NCBI GenBank assembly: GCA_963731125.1
Contig: CAVSVP010000036.1
Span: 1-64,000 of the forward strand
Direction: 5' to 3'
Origin: CAVSVP01 sp963731125
Lineage (GTDB): Bacteria > Pseudomonadota > Gammaproteobacteria > Competibacterales > Competibacteraceae
Length of the DNA stretch: 64,000 nucleotides
A program made the translations under genes and the position numbers. Below are positions 8,425 through 19,000 of the stretch, piece after piece. The notes beneath the pieces were generated by a model. It was given only the letters and a program-made list of their open reading frames with translations. It was not told the origin of the DNA and did not search any database. The first letter of the stretch is position 1. Each line of letters opens with the position of its first letter.

Positions 8425-11349
8425 TCAGAATAAATTCCTGAATCTCTGCAAAATGCCCCTGCGCTGGAACTCGACGTCGGGTGACGAGTCTCGCTGTTCA
8501 ACGGCGGATATACAGGGGTTGCCGTTGCCGGAGCCGATGTCGCTGAACGCTAAGAGCAGAAATGCCGGATTGACCAGACCCGCAAGTAAGCCGCTGGTAG
8601 CAGTGGTCCACCGTCTGGGCAGTTTGGTGACCGCGACGTTTGGGGCGGCAAGCGTCCCCGTTACCCGCACCGGGTTGGCGAGGCTCACCAGGCTCGCTTG
8701 TTTCGGGTTCGGACTCAGCAACAGGTCGAGCCGCTCCGTACCCAAATCCAAAGCTCCGCTTCCGGCGATGGTGAGCCGCCTCGTGTCGAGCAGCAATTTA
8801 TCGGTTTTCGCGACGCCGTCTGCCACGTCAATATGACTGACGATACAGTTCAAGTCTATCATGGGCTCCCGGAGCCATCTGCCCGACAACATCATTCTCA
8901 CCAGATCGGAGATCCATAGCTCGATCCCTCGGCTTACGATTCTGCCCGGGCCACCGATGACCATGATGCGCCCATCGGCCTGGCTGAGAAGGGTGCGCAA
9001 GGTAGCGCCTTGTCCAGCAAGTTCGATTTCCACATCGACTCGTCCCTCCGCGAAATTGACTGCTTTCGCGCGAGTCAGCATGAGTCCGTAGTCAAGATCA
9101 CGAGCCCTCAAGTGAAGGCGGTTATTCGGCGGGTTGGTGGTTACGTCCATCTGGTGTTTGAAGCTTACTCGCGCACCGGTCCAGTCGTCCGTTACCTGCA
9201 ACGACAAGTCTGACGCACCGTTTTCGATCATTGCCTTAACCACAAGCTTGCCGAATTCACTGTTGCGCATGTGAATCCGTTCGGCCTCGAGGTCGATATC
9301 GAGGTTTACTGACAGTAAGGTTTCTACAGGAATTGCGAACTCAGGAATAATATGCGCTTTGTGCATGTCGACTTGTTTGTCGTCACCCTCGGCAAGTTTC
9401 AGATCTTCGATATAAAACGCCTGAGAGTTCAGATTTGCAATGATTCTGGGGCGCGGTTGCTCCGTTACAATCCCTATTGAACCGCCGATGTCACTTCGAC
9501 CTATGTTTGCCCGGATGGCGTCCAATTCGTAGCGTTGGGCGCCGTCGGAGAAGCGCCCGGTAACCCGGTAGCTGCCCCGCAGGGGTATTACGAAACCGAT
9601 GAGGGGGTCGACTTTGCTCAGGTCTTTGCCTGCGATCTCAAACGTGAGGTCAAACCCTCTGCCTTGAAATGGATAGCTGACACTGCCGGTTGCGTTAAGG
9701 CTTACCTGAGATGAATGCAGCGCGACGTCAAGCGGCCACGGCCTGGTTGTAGCGGTGGCGAGCGTTTCCAGCGTGACGGCGTTCACAACGAGCGTCAATG
9801 GCATGCCCCGGTATGTACCATCCACGCTGATGTTTATCGGCTGAGACGCTCTGGCCTCGATCTTGGCCGCCGTAACTTCGAAAGACCAAGGTGCTTCGGC
9901 CTCGGCGGCACCAAACAGGATGTGCCCTCCCTGAGTCGTCAGGCTGACATCCGCACGCTGAAACAATGTCCGTAACGTGCGGCCCCGGCCGTCCACAGTA
10001 AGCATCACGTTTTCCGCGTTGCCCTGGGCCGGCGCATTCACCCCCAGTGGCTCGAGTATTGCCTGCAAATCTAGCCGCCTGGTCTGGGCGGTGAGGCTGA
10101 CGGCGGGCGTATCTTCGCCCAGGGTAATGGCAAGATTGCCTGTCAAGGGGATGCCTGCCAGCGTTACCCGCAACGGCGACACGCTCAGCTCGCCGTTGCC
10201 GAGTTTGGCAGTTAATGCGGCGTTGTCGATTGACACTGGACTACCCAGGACATGTTCGACATCGAGTGCCAATTCGGCGTCGATGGCAGCCATCCAGCCG
10301 AGCGGAATAGGCCGTTCCAGAAATGCCGGCTTTGCGTTGTCAGTCGAGTTTGTGTCCGCCGTTGCCAGGAGGTCCTGCATATACAGCGACCGCGAGACGA
10401 TCCGGCCTTTGAGAAAAGGCCGCTCCCCGGCCTGTTGCCATTGCAGTTCACCCACAATATCGGTTGACCCGATGCGGCCTGTGAGGTCCGCGAGGGTATA
10501 GACTCCTCTGGACTTGCTGAGCTTACCCGAGAGTTCAAACGATCTTTGCACCGGCATGTCTACCTTGAACAAGGCTTCGAGGGAAGCGGGTGTTTCAGCC
10601 CGAATGGAAACCTGGAATGGACTTCCATCCCATCTGTCGGGACCGGGAAGCAAACTGCCTTTGGCGACGAGCGAGGTATCCCCGGTGCTCACCGCAACCG
10701 CCAGCGGCCATGGAACCGTGGGCGAAGCGAACTTCTCGGGTATACCGCCTGACAACGAGAAGTGCATGGGCACATCCCGGCAAGCAACTTGCCCCTCAAG
10801 CTGCACCGGCTGTTTGGGCTTGTTCGTTGCCTTGGCCTTAAACACCGCACAGCGGTGGAGTTCTCCGCTGTTTTTGCGGTAGCCGATCACCGAATCCAGG
10901 ATTTTGAGCGTATCGATAGCCGGTAGTGTGGGAGGGCCTTCACGGCGTCCGAACGTGAAGTTGTTGGTGCCGTCGGTTCCGACTTCGAGAAGCACATTCG
11001 CACCCCTGAAGGTGATATCGATCACCTGTAACTCGCCTCGGAACAGCGGTAACAAAGCGACCCTAACCTCGAGGCTTTCGACTCGCGCGAAATCCGAGCG
11101 TGAGGCCCAGTCCGGATTGCCGATGCGAAACCCCTCGGCCACAAATATCGGCCAGAGTGACGGCTTTAAGCGAATCGCGCCTTCAAAGGTAACCCGCCGG
11201 CCAAACGCTTCGGTCGCTCTCGACTCCAGTTGACCACGAAGCAAATCCAGGTCCAGGAACAACAATGCTGTTATCAACAACATCGCCAATAACGCCAACG
11301 ACACAAATGCGCCAAGGATGAGCTTGGAAAGGCGTGCAAATGAGCTCAT
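8425..11349 (-). CDS. AsmA family protein
   Basis: A 974-residue envelope protein of the AsmA/YhdP-like group, which is linked to phospholipid and outer-membrane homeostasis. The start chosen is the ATG that overlaps the mlaA stop by four bases. A longer upstream frame exists but would lie inside mlaA. The N-terminus has one membrane anchor (LGAFVSLALLAMLLITALLFL near residues 11-31). It is followed by the AsmA N-terminal motif (RATEAFGRRVTFEGAI) and a long beta-rich body. The C-terminal AsmA-like region contains TIAGSGALDLGTERLDLLL and a proline-containing tail. Coupling to mlaA supports a role in lipid traffic between membranes. Confidence 0.88.
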   Translation of the reverse strand: MSSFARLSKLILGAFVSLALLAMLLITALLFLDLDLLRGQLESRATEAFGRRVTFEGAIRLKPSLWPIFVAEGFRIGNPDWASRSDFARVESLEVRVALLPLFRGELQVIDITFRGANVLLEVGTDGTNNFTFGRREGPPTLPAIDTLKILDSVIGYRKNSGELHRCAVFKAKATNKPKQPVQLEGQVACRDVPMHFSLSGGIPEKFASPTVPWPLAVAVSTGDTSLVAKGSLLPGPDRWDGSPFQVSIRAETPASLEALFKVDMPVQRSFELSGKLSKSRGVYTLADLTGRIGSTDIVGELQWQQAGERPFLKGRIVSRSLYMQDLLATADTNSTDNAKPAFLERPIPLGWMAAIDAELALDVEHVLGSPVSIDNAALTAKLGNGELSVSPLRVTLAGIPLTGNLAITLGEDTPAVSLTAQTRRLDLQAILEPLGVNAPAQGNAENVMLTVDGRGRTLRTLFQRADVSLTTQGGHILFGAAEAEAPWSFEVTAAKIEARASQPINISVDGTYRGMPLTLVVNAVTLETLATATTRPWPLDVALHSSQVSLNATGSVSYPFQGRGFDLTFEIAGKDLSKVDPLIGFVIPLRGSYRVTGRFSDGAQRYELDAIRANIGRSDIGGSIGIVTEQPRPRIIANLNSQAFYIEDLKLAEGDDKQVDMHKAHIIPEFAIPVETLLSVNLDIDLEAERIHMRNSEFGKLVVKAMIENGASDLSLQVTDDWTGARVSFKHQMDVTTNPPNNRLHLRARDLDYGLMLTRAKAVNFAEGRVDVEIELAGQGATLRTLLSQADGRIMVIGGPGRIVSRGIELWISDLVRMMLSGRWLREPMIDLNCIVSHIDVADGVAKTDKLLLDTRRLTIAGSGALDLGTERLDLLLSPNPKQASLVSLANPVRVTGTLAAPNVAVTKLPRRWTTATSGLLAGLVNPAFLLLAFSDIGSGNGNPCISAVEQRDSSPDVEFQRRGILQRFRNLF

Positions 11350-12107
11350 CTGGCCACCTCGAATTGCCGTTTTTTGGTATAAAGCAGCCGCACCAGTTCG
11401 TACTCGAAAGGCGAGCCGGTTTGGTGATAGCGGAAGGCGACGCGATGTCGTGCGTCGATGGCGTAAAGCCCGGTATATGCCCACGCCCGCCCGGTTTCCA
11501 ACGCCACAAAGGCGGCCCGGATCGACGAGTCAGCGAACCAGTCCACGGCCAAGCCTGCGCCGTCCCGCGCTGAGGAGGGTCCCAAAATAGGCAGCACCAG
11601 ATAGGGTCCCTGGCCCAGTCCCCAGGCTCCCAGAGTCTGCCCGAAGTCTTCGTTGCGTTGCGGCAAATCCATGTACGTGGCTACATCGAGAAAGCCTGCC
11701 AGGCCAATAGTACTGTTCCAGACAAAACGGGAAGCCGTATGGACGGCCGTAGCGAGTTTCAATTGCAGAACCGCATTAAAAAAAGTGCGGATTTCGCGCA
11801 GGTTGGAGAAAAAGTTTGATACCCCAGTCCGTGCGAATCTTGGTGTTACGACGCGATATCCATTTACGACGGGAATAAAAACATAGCGGTCGAACACAGC
11901 ATTGAACTTGTAGACTTGACGATTCAATCCCTCCCAAGGGTCGTAAATATGAAGTGGATAGCGGGCGTTTTTATCCAAAAAGTCTGCACTGTCGAAAAGC
12001 GGCGGCGGTGCTTTTGGGTCCAGCTTTGGCACAGTGCTGCACCCTGTCAGTAACGCGAACAGCAACAACATTCTGCCGACGAGTATGCGCTGCGTTGTTT
12101 TTTCCAC
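11346..12107 (-). CDS. mlaA: MlaA (VacJ) family outer-membrane lipoprotein
   Basis: A 253-residue lipoprotein with lipobox LLTGC near residue 23. It is the outer-membrane component that removes phospholipids from the outer leaflet in the Mla system. Family motifs are DPWEGLNRQVYKFN (about residues 57-70), IGLAGFLDVAT (about 132-142) and EDFGQTLGAWGLGQGPYLVLPILGPSSARD (about 150-179). The length is normal. It sits in a minus-strand operon after a hydrolase gene (18-base gap) and overlaps asmA. The usual MlaBCDEF partners are not in this window. Confidence 0.93.
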   Translation of the reverse strand: MEKTTQRILVGRMLLLFALLTGCSTVPKLDPKAPPPLFDSADFLDKNARYPLHIYDPWEGLNRQVYKFNAVFDRYVFIPVVNGYRVVTPRFARTGVSNFFSNLREIRTFFNAVLQLKLATAVHTASRFVWNSTIGLAGFLDVATYMDLPQRNEDFGQTLGAWGLGQGPYLVLPILGPSSARDGAGLAVDWFADSSIRAAFVALETGRAWAYTGLYAIDARHRVAFRYHQTGSPFEYELVRLLYTKKRQFEVAR

Positions 12108-12125
12108 TACATCGGCTGCCTCGCT

Positions 12126-13475
12126 CTAGTCCTTGAAGAAGGATATCATGAACTCAACATTATCAGGATAAGCCAGGTTTCCGCAGTGTCCCCCGCGCGG
12201 GTAAATCTTGGCTCGGGTGCCGAATAGCTCACGCAGATAGTCCAGCTCGCCTGGGGCTAAAATGATTTCATCGACGTTCGTCATCATGCCAATGTGATCG
12301 GCCCCGGAAAGATAAGCTTCAATTGACCGTAAACTCGAAAGCTTAACTAGGCTCTCGCGGGTTAACCGCGGATCACGCGCACTAAAGTACGGTACCATGA
12401 TCCCGTCCAAATAGTTCTCAAAGGTCGTACGAAAGCCGGTCATGGCATAGTTTGTCAAAGAGCTCGAGACATTAAGTTGCGTATTCTTACGTACTAAAAA
12501 GCCGGCGTTGGTCATCACGTCAGAGGTAAAAGTCATGTTCACCGAAGATAACCGAAATGCGAAACCGATCAGCCCTGCCAGGGCTTCCGGGTCCGGCTGC
12601 AACTGTTGGTAAGCAAGGTAGAGAAATTCCCCCCCTAACTGGACTTGCTGATTTTCCTCGTAGACTTCGGCCAGTCTGGCAAAGACGGTATCAATATAAG
12701 CGTTGAGTCCAGCAGCATCGGTCGGCACATTGTCGGTAAACATTTTATCGAAAATAGTGACTGAGTTGTAGAGACTGACCGGTGGGCAGATAAGGAGGAC
12801 TTTCTTGAAGTTGAAGAGGTGACGTTGCTCGTCGAGCCTGGCGATAAAGGCTGCATTAAAGCCGCCGAGACTGTACCCGGCCAGGAACAGATCAGTGATC
12901 TCCATGCGGTCCTTTAGCTGTGCGTAGATCGCCTCCATAACGTGGTACAGATCCTCCGCGTCGACTTTAGCGTGACCTGGGACCGAGGTCGAAGACGCGG
13001 CCGCGATGAAGCTGGGGTGGGTTGGCGAGGGGAGAGCAACGACGTGAAAGCCGGCCTTGAAGAAAACTTTTTGCAGAATGTCGTTGCTATGGCCACTGTG
13101 CCCACCACCGGTTCCAGCAATGACGAAAATAAGCGGCGCGGGTTGCTTCTGTTTTAAGAACGCGTATTGCAGCCGGCGGTTATACCAGAATATGTCAGCG
13201 ATCTCCTCGGGAGGCTTCAAGGTGATCTCAAGAACCTGGCGCGGCGGATGCTTAGGCAGGTCGGCCCGATACTGACTAGGAGTGCCCACTACCGTTGCCA
13301 CCAGGGGGTTCTCGAACGGGAAGTCGTAGGCAGCGGCATTCGTGACGCCTAATAGACCGATCGCAGAATCCAGCAGTAACAGTAGCAGTAATACAGCAGT
13401 ACGACACTTGATAAACAAGAGGCGGCACTGGGGTTGTGATTTGTGAGTGATGATTTCCCCCTGCTTAAAGGTCAA
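12126..13475 (-). CDS. Exported alpha/beta hydrolase
   Basis: A 449-residue protein with an N-terminal hydrophobic stretch (a run of leucines near residues 28-36) ending in a signal-peptidase-like site near NAAA. It is therefore probably periplasmic. The catalytic elements of a serine hydrolase are visible: the oxyanion region FVIAGTGGGHSG (about residues 116-127), the nucleophile elbow GYSLGG (about 199-204) and a C-terminal His in RGGHCGN near residue 431. The substrate is unknown. The frame opens with TTG three bases after the GntP gene, and a second TTG about 20 codons later is an alternative start. Its place between a phospholipase and mlaA suggests a lipid or lipid-like substrate. Confidence 0.75.
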   Translation of the reverse strand: MTFKQGEIITHKSQPQCRLLFIKCRTAVLLLLLLLDSAIGLLGVTNAAAYDFPFENPLVATVVGTPSQYRADLPKHPPRQVLEITLKPPEEIADIFWYNRRLQYAFLKQKQPAPLIFVIAGTGGGHSGHSNDILQKVFFKAGFHVVALPSPTHPSFIAAASSTSVPGHAKVDAEDLYHVMEAIYAQLKDRMEITDLFLAGYSLGGFNAAFIARLDEQRHLFNFKKVLLICPPVSLYNSVTIFDKMFTDNVPTDAAGLNAYIDTVFARLAEVYEENQQVQLGGEFLYLAYQQLQPDPEALAGLIGFAFRLSSVNMTFTSDVMTNAGFLVRKNTQLNVSSSLTNYAMTGFRTTFENYLDGIMVPYFSARDPRLTRESLVKLSSLRSIEAYLSGADHIGMMTNVDEIILAPGELDYLRELFGTRAKIYPRGGHCGNLAYPDNVEFMISFFKD

Positions 13476-13478
13476 GTC

Positions 13479-14933
13479 TTAAAAGGAACCCAAAAGACTT
13501 GCACACAGAATGATAACCACCAGAGAGATCATAGGAGCGACAATCGCAACAACAGCAATGTCCCCATAGGCCTCGCGGTGACTAATCCCACAGACAGTGA
13601 GCAATGTAATCACCGCGCCGTTGTGGGGCAATGCGTCGAGCGCTCCAGAAGCCACTGCCGTGACCCGGTGCATGGCCTCCAGCGACATACCCGTGCTGCC
13701 TGCAAGATCGACGAATGTAGGGCCCAGAGCATCCAGCGCGATACTCATGCCCCCGGAAGCCGAACCGGTCATCGCTGAGAGCACCGATACGGAGGCAGCA
13801 ACGGATATCAGAGGATTACCGCCACCGATCGAGAGAACAGCTTCACTGATGAGGTCGAACACCGGCAAGGCAGCGATCACAGCGCCAAAGCCGACCAAAC
13901 TCGCCGTGTTGAAGATAGGCAATACGGAGGCGTCGGCGCCTTTGTCCAGGCTTGCCCGAAGGTCTGTCAGGCGCTTCCGGTTGCAAGCAATAAGCAGGAG
14001 AATGGCGAAAGACAAAGCGACGATAACGGCCCAAACCCCGCGTACGCTCTCGATAGTCGTTGCCCCGAACCGTGGTTCCGCCAAGTAAGAGGTGTCCATT
14101 AACGGAACTATGAGCTGAATGAAGGCGAAGTTTGCGACAATAACGACGATTACCGGCAACAATGCGAGGGCGAATGGAGGCAAGTTTTCTTCTGCCGATG
14201 GGGTATCAGAAATTTCGGCAATATCGAAACCACCTTTCTGGCTATGTTCACGCATCACTATGTCGGGTGCGGGTAAGCTATCGGCGTGATCGCCATAGCC
14301 TTCGCCAGCAGCGCACGCACGTGAGGCCCGGTGGTTGAGCCACGTCACGCCGAGCAAGAACATGATCAAAGCCGCAATGACACCAAGACCCGGCGCTGCG
14401 AACGCCGTCGTGCTGAAGAAGGGCATGGGTATGGCGTTCTGGATCGCGGGCGTGCCGGGCAACGCAGACATGGTGAAGGTGAATGCACCCAAGGCTAGCG
14501 CCCCCGGAACAAGGCGTTTAGGAATATCGGCAGCGCGAAACAGCGCCGCCGCGACGGGAAAGATGGCGAAGGCGACGACGAAAGCCGAAACACCGCCATA
14601 GGTGAGCACACCGCAACACAGAACGACAGAGATAATCGAACGTTCAGGGCCTAGCCAACGGCTGACGCTTTGCGCGATGGACTTGGCGGAACCCGTGTCG
14701 TCCATCAGCTTGCCGAATATGGCCCCAAGCATAAATAGGGGGAAAAAGGCGACAATAAAGTCGCCTGTATTGGTCATAAAGATCTGCGTGTATGCGGCAA
14801 GAATGGGCAATCCGCCTGTCAAGATGACTGTTAGCAGCGCCATGCCCGGTGCGAGCAAAATCAGCGTTATCCCCCGAAACGCCAGGTACATCAGGAGTCC
14901 TAAAGCAACGAGGATGGCGAGAATATCGATCAT
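13479..14933 (-). CDS. GntP family permease
   Basis: A 484-residue inner-membrane transporter with about 12 hydrophobic helices, of the GntP/H+-symporter family. N-terminal features are FRGITLILLAPGMALLTVILTGGLP (about residues 19-43) and FMLGAIFGKLMDDTGSAKSIAQ (about 67-88). The second half contains GSASGGMSIALDAL near residues 389-402. GntP family members import gluconate or other small carboxylates with protons, and the substrate here is not evident. It overlaps the patatin gene by four bases and ends three bases before the hydrolase start, so it lies inside the envelope-lipid operon. Confidence 0.85.
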   Translation of the reverse strand: MIDILAILVALGLLMYLAFRGITLILLAPGMALLTVILTGGLPILAAYTQIFMTNTGDFIVAFFPLFMLGAIFGKLMDDTGSAKSIAQSVSRWLGPERSIISVVLCCGVLTYGGVSAFVVAFAIFPVAAALFRAADIPKRLVPGALALGAFTFTMSALPGTPAIQNAIPMPFFSTTAFAAPGLGVIAALIMFLLGVTWLNHRASRACAAGEGYGDHADSLPAPDIVMREHSQKGGFDIAEISDTPSAEENLPPFALALLPVIVVIVANFAFIQLIVPLMDTSYLAEPRFGATTIESVRGVWAVIVALSFAILLLIACNRKRLTDLRASLDKGADASVLPIFNTASLVGFGAVIAALPVFDLISEAVLSIGGGNPLISVAASVSVLSAMTGSASGGMSIALDALGPTFVDLAGSTGMSLEAMHRVTAVASGALDALPHNGAVITLLTVCGISHREAYGDIAVVAIVAPMISLVVIILCASLLGSF

Positions 14934-16006
14934 TTTTTGAGTTTCCTGGCGGCGCCCTCAGGCAGATGAGCCGGCTGGAGGCTCTCCGACAAAACGAACT
15001 CGGGCTGCCAGGTCGTGCGCACACCAACATCATCGAAGTGGTCTTGGAGCCACTGTTCGGCTGCGCGCCACCCAATATCGTGGAGTTGCTTGAGAAAGGC
15101 CCATTCGGCGTTGAGTTTGCTTGAGACGCTGAGTTTCCGCATTTCCTCTTCGGAGTCGATACGGTGGAGCCGCGCGTCTCGAAAGCGCTCGCGCTCCAGG
15201 CCCTCGTACTCGATGATCTCCGCCAAGAAATACAGCGCTCGCAGTTCCTTAATGAGGCTGGCATTAAAGGTGATCTCATTAAGCCGGTTCTCGATTTCGT
15301 AAGCCGTTCGCGGAATGTCCGGCCTGGTGAACGGATTAATTTGGATAATCACCAGGTCTCTTACGTCCGTCTCGTCGATGAGGGGGAACAGCGGGGGGTT
15401 GCCCATATAGCCCCCGTCCCAGTAGGCTTCACCAGCGATTTCAACAGCCTGGAATAGAAATGGCAGGCAGGCTGAAGCCATGATTGTATCAACAGACATC
15501 TCGGGCTGGCGGAATACCTTCGCTAACCCGGTGCGTACATTGGTAGCGGATAGAAAGAGCTTGGGGGATTTCGGGTGATTAACGATGTCAAAATCAAAAA
15601 AATTGGCAACGATGTCGCGCAGAGGATTGATGCCCATCGGGTTGAGCTGATAGGGCGAGAACGTGCGCTGCAGGTGCTGCGACACGATGAAGGGGGGTGA
15701 CAGGTCAAGACTCCAGCGTCCCATCAGAATGTCGAAGAATGTACGCTGAATGGGACTGAACCGAGCCGCAGTACTGACTTTTGCCCAAAAATCGTGGAGC
15801 AGTTTCTGGGCCATTTTGGGGCCACCAGAGGCTAGTCCTTGAACGAGTGCCGTTGCATTCATTGCACCCGCGCTTGTTCCGCTGACGCCGGCGATCTCGA
15901 TGCGCTCGTCGTCCAAAAGACGGTCCAATACGCCCCAGGTAAAGGCGCCGTGCGAGCCTCCGCCTTGCAGCGCGATGTCGATCGGCTTGACTGTGCTCGA
16001 AGTCAT
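14930..16006 (-). CDS. Patatin-like phospholipase
   Basis: A 358-residue serine phospholipase of the patatin family. The glycine-rich oxyanion loop GGGSHGAF is at about residues 15-22. The nucleophile elbow GTSAG (Ser near residue 45) and the catalytic Asp in WDGG (about residue 197) form the expected Ser-Asp dyad. No signal peptide is present, so it is cytoplasmic or membrane-peripheral. The C-terminal third is helical and rich in charged residues. It overlaps the GntP gene by four bases and lies 69 bases after the RND pump. Related proteins act on phospholipids, storage granules or acyl-CoA, and the exact substrate is not predictable. Confidence 0.9.
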   Translation of the reverse strand: MTSSTVKPIDIALQGGGSHGAFTWGVLDRLLDDERIEIAGVSGTSAGAMNATALVQGLASGGPKMAQKLLHDFWAKVSTAARFSPIQRTFFDILMGRWSLDLSPPFIVSQHLQRTFSPYQLNPMGINPLRDIVANFFDFDIVNHPKSPKLFLSATNVRTGLAKVFRQPEMSVDTIMASACLPFLFQAVEIAGEAYWDGGYMGNPPLFPLIDETDVRDLVIIQINPFTRPDIPRTAYEIENRLNEITFNASLIKELRALYFLAEIIEYEGLERERFRDARLHRIDSEEEMRKLSVSSKLNAEWAFLKQLHDIGWRAAEQWLQDHFDDVGVRTTWQPEFVLSESLQPAHLPEGAARKLKK

Positions 16007-16042
16007 ATCTTAATCTCTACGACTGGTAGGGTAGTTTTTCTC

Positions 16043-16056
16043 CTCTCCCGGGAGAG
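16043..16056. repeat. Perfect 14-base palindrome between pump and patatin genes
   Basis: CTCTCCCGGGAGAG is a perfect palindrome in the 69-base gap between the RND pump and the patatin gene. It could form a hairpin that attenuates readthrough or stabilises the pump message. It resembles the CCCTCTCCC/GGGAGAGGG palindromes scattered between genes in many proteobacteria. No T-run follows in the minus-strand direction. Confidence 0.45.
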
Positions 16057-16075
16057 AAGGTCTTGTTGTCAGCCC

Positions 16076-19000
16076 TTATGCGGCGCTTGGCGTCTTCTCA
16101 GTCTTAGGCGCCCGGATCCGGTAAAGCGTCGCGTAAAGCGTCGGCACCATCACCATGGTCATAATCGTTCCGAAAGTGAGCCCTGCCATGATCGTCACCG
16201 CCAGGCCGATCCAGAAGACGTCCTTGAGCAACGGGATCACCCCCAGCACCGTGGTCGCCGCCGCCAGCACCACCGGGTTCAGACGGGATAGTGCGGCGTA
16301 GATCACGGCATCGTATGGGCGCATCCCGCCCGCCAGATTGATATCGACTTCGTCCAACAGCACGATGGCATTTTTGATCATCATTCCCGCCAAACTCATG
16401 GCGCCCAGCAGCGCTACGAAGCCGAAGGCAACATCAAAGGTCAGCAGCCCCACGGAGATACCGATGAAGGCGAAGGGAATCGTGAGAAGGATGACCAGTA
16501 GTGGCCGAAAGGCGTTGAACAGGGCTACAATGATGAACAAAATGACGATTACCGCCGGAACAACGCCTGGAATCAGCGAGGCTTGGGCTGTCACGGTGTC
16601 TTCATATTCGCCGCCCCACTCCATGGTGTAGCCGGTCGGAAGCTCGGCAGCGAGTGCCTCGAAATCGGCCAACACGGCTTCGCGCAGAGTCGGCAGTGTC
16701 ACTCCCTGGACCGGGTTGGCCTGCACCACGATCGTGCGGCGCCGATTGTAGCGGCCGATGATGGGGTCTTCCCAAACCACGTCGATACCGTCGGTCACTT
16801 GGGACAGGGGCACGGTGTGGGTGAACATTTCCGGTTGCACCTGCAGCACATCCAGGGCCGTAACGTTTTGCCGGTCCTGTTCCGAATGCCGCAGCACGAT
16901 GGGCAGCAAATCGTCCTGCTCGCGGTAGAGGCCGATGCTGCGCCCATCGAAGGCCCGCTTGGTGGTGCGGGCGATGTCATCGCGGGTTACCGAGGCCCAA
17001 CGGGCGCGTTCCTGACTGAACTGGGGCTCCAATTTCTGTACGCGCTCCCGCCAGTCGGTCTGCATTGGACCGATCAGAGGGCTTGCCCTAAGAATGCCTA
17101 TCCCGCGCTGGGCGAAGGTTCCCAGGACGGCCGGGTCAGCGATGGCCGGGCCGCTGAAGCGAGCTTGGTAGCTCCAGGTATTGCTCGGCCCGACACCGTA
17201 TTTGCGAATAGACACCAGGGTATCGGGAAAGTCTTCCGCCAGCTGCGGGGTGAGCTCCGCGATAAGGCCGTCGATCTCCCTAAAGTCGTGGACGTTGATA
17301 ATAAGTTGAGCGTAGGACGGGTTTGGAGATTCCGGACTGACAGGCAGATAGAAGCGCGGCGGCCCGGCGCCGATAAAGGTGCTGACGTCTTTCACCCGCT
17401 CATCCGCCAGCAACCTGTCTTCAGCCTTTTCTAAGTCAGCCGCCACTTGTTGAATACGGGTGCCCTCCGGGGCAAAAAAATCGATCATGAACTTATCCAT
17501 GGACGAGTCTGGAAAAAACAACTGGGTGACATTGCCGAAACCGATGAGCGCTGCGACCAGCAGTGCAACCATGGCGCCGATGGTGAGGAAGCGGAAGCGG
17601 ATTGCCAGCTCCAGCAGGTTTCGGAAACCCCGGAAAAAACCGCCGCCGTATGGGTCCTTACCGCTTTCTCCGCGCTTGGGCGCCGGCAGCATGTCAACGC
17701 ACTGTAGCGGGGTGACGGTCACGGAGACCACCCAGCTCGTTAGCAGCGCGATGGCCACTACGCTGAAGAGGGTGCGGGTGTACTCGCCGGCGTCCGCAGT
17801 GGAGGCGAAGATCGGGTAAAAGGCCATGACCGCCACCACCGTGGCACCGAGCAGCGGCCAGGCGGGTTGAGTGGCGGCTTCGATGGCCGCCTGAGTCCGG
17901 TCCATACCTTTCTGCACCCGCACTGCAATCCCGTCCGCCACGACAATGGCGTTGTCCACCATCATGCCCAGGGCAATAATCAGCGCGCCCAAGGACATGC
18001 GTTGCAGATCGATCCCAATGATCGCCATCAGGATAAAACTGCCGAGAATGGTGATAATCAGCGCCGTGCCGATGATAAACCCCATACGCAGGCCCATGAA
18101 AATCGCCAACACTACCAGAACGATGCCGACCGCCTGGGCAAAGCTTACGAGAAATCCATTGACGGCCTTTTCAACGATGTCAGACATCCAGTGAATCCGC
18201 CGCACTTCGATGCCGACGGGGAGCCCCGGCAGAAGCTCGCCAAGACGCTTGTCGATGGCCTGCCCGACCCTGACCACGTTGGCGCCGGCCATATTGGTAA
18301 TGGAGATGCCGATGGCGGGCATGCCATCGTAGCGCATCTGAGTGAAAGGTGGATCCCGGTAACCGCGCTTGATGGTGCCAATGTCGCGGATGCGAATGAG
18401 CTCCGACGAGCGGCCCGGGCGTGCCGCATCCGGACTGCCGTCCAGACCGTCTGGATTCTGCAGGCTGTCTGTCAGCGAGGGTCGAATGATTAGTTCGCCG
18501 ATATCCTGGGGCGAGCGAAACTCGCCGGTCGGAGAGATACGAAAGCGATTTTCCTGCACGTCTGCGCGACCGGCGTCGACCACCATATTTTGTTGGCGCA
18601 GCGTGTTCTCGATACTCGAGTCGCTCAAGCCCATCTGGGTCAATTGGGTCTCGGTGACGTCCAGGTAAATCACCTGCTGCTGTACACCCCAGAGTTCCAC
18701 CCTTGCCACCCCCTCGACGAGGCTAAGTTCCTTCCTCAGGTCCTTGGCGAAGCGCTCCATCTCGGCGTGGGTATAGCCGTCTCCGATCAGCGCGAGCTGA
18801 AAGCCGAACACATCGCCAAAATCATCGGAGATAATCGGCTCCTGGACCCCGGGCGGCAGCGACGGTCTGACGTCGTTGATCTTGCGGCGCATCTCGTCCC
18901 AGACCTGGGGTAGTCTGTCGGACCAATATTCCTGCTTAATGTTGATAGAGATCAGGGACTCGCCGGGGCGGGACCAGGATTCCAGATAGTCGACCTGGCT

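Noticed and set aside
16583..17434. Long plus-strand open frame of 283 codons
   Set aside because: It is antisense to the RND transporter, has no ribosome site and no family resemblance, and is explained by the codon bias of the real gene.
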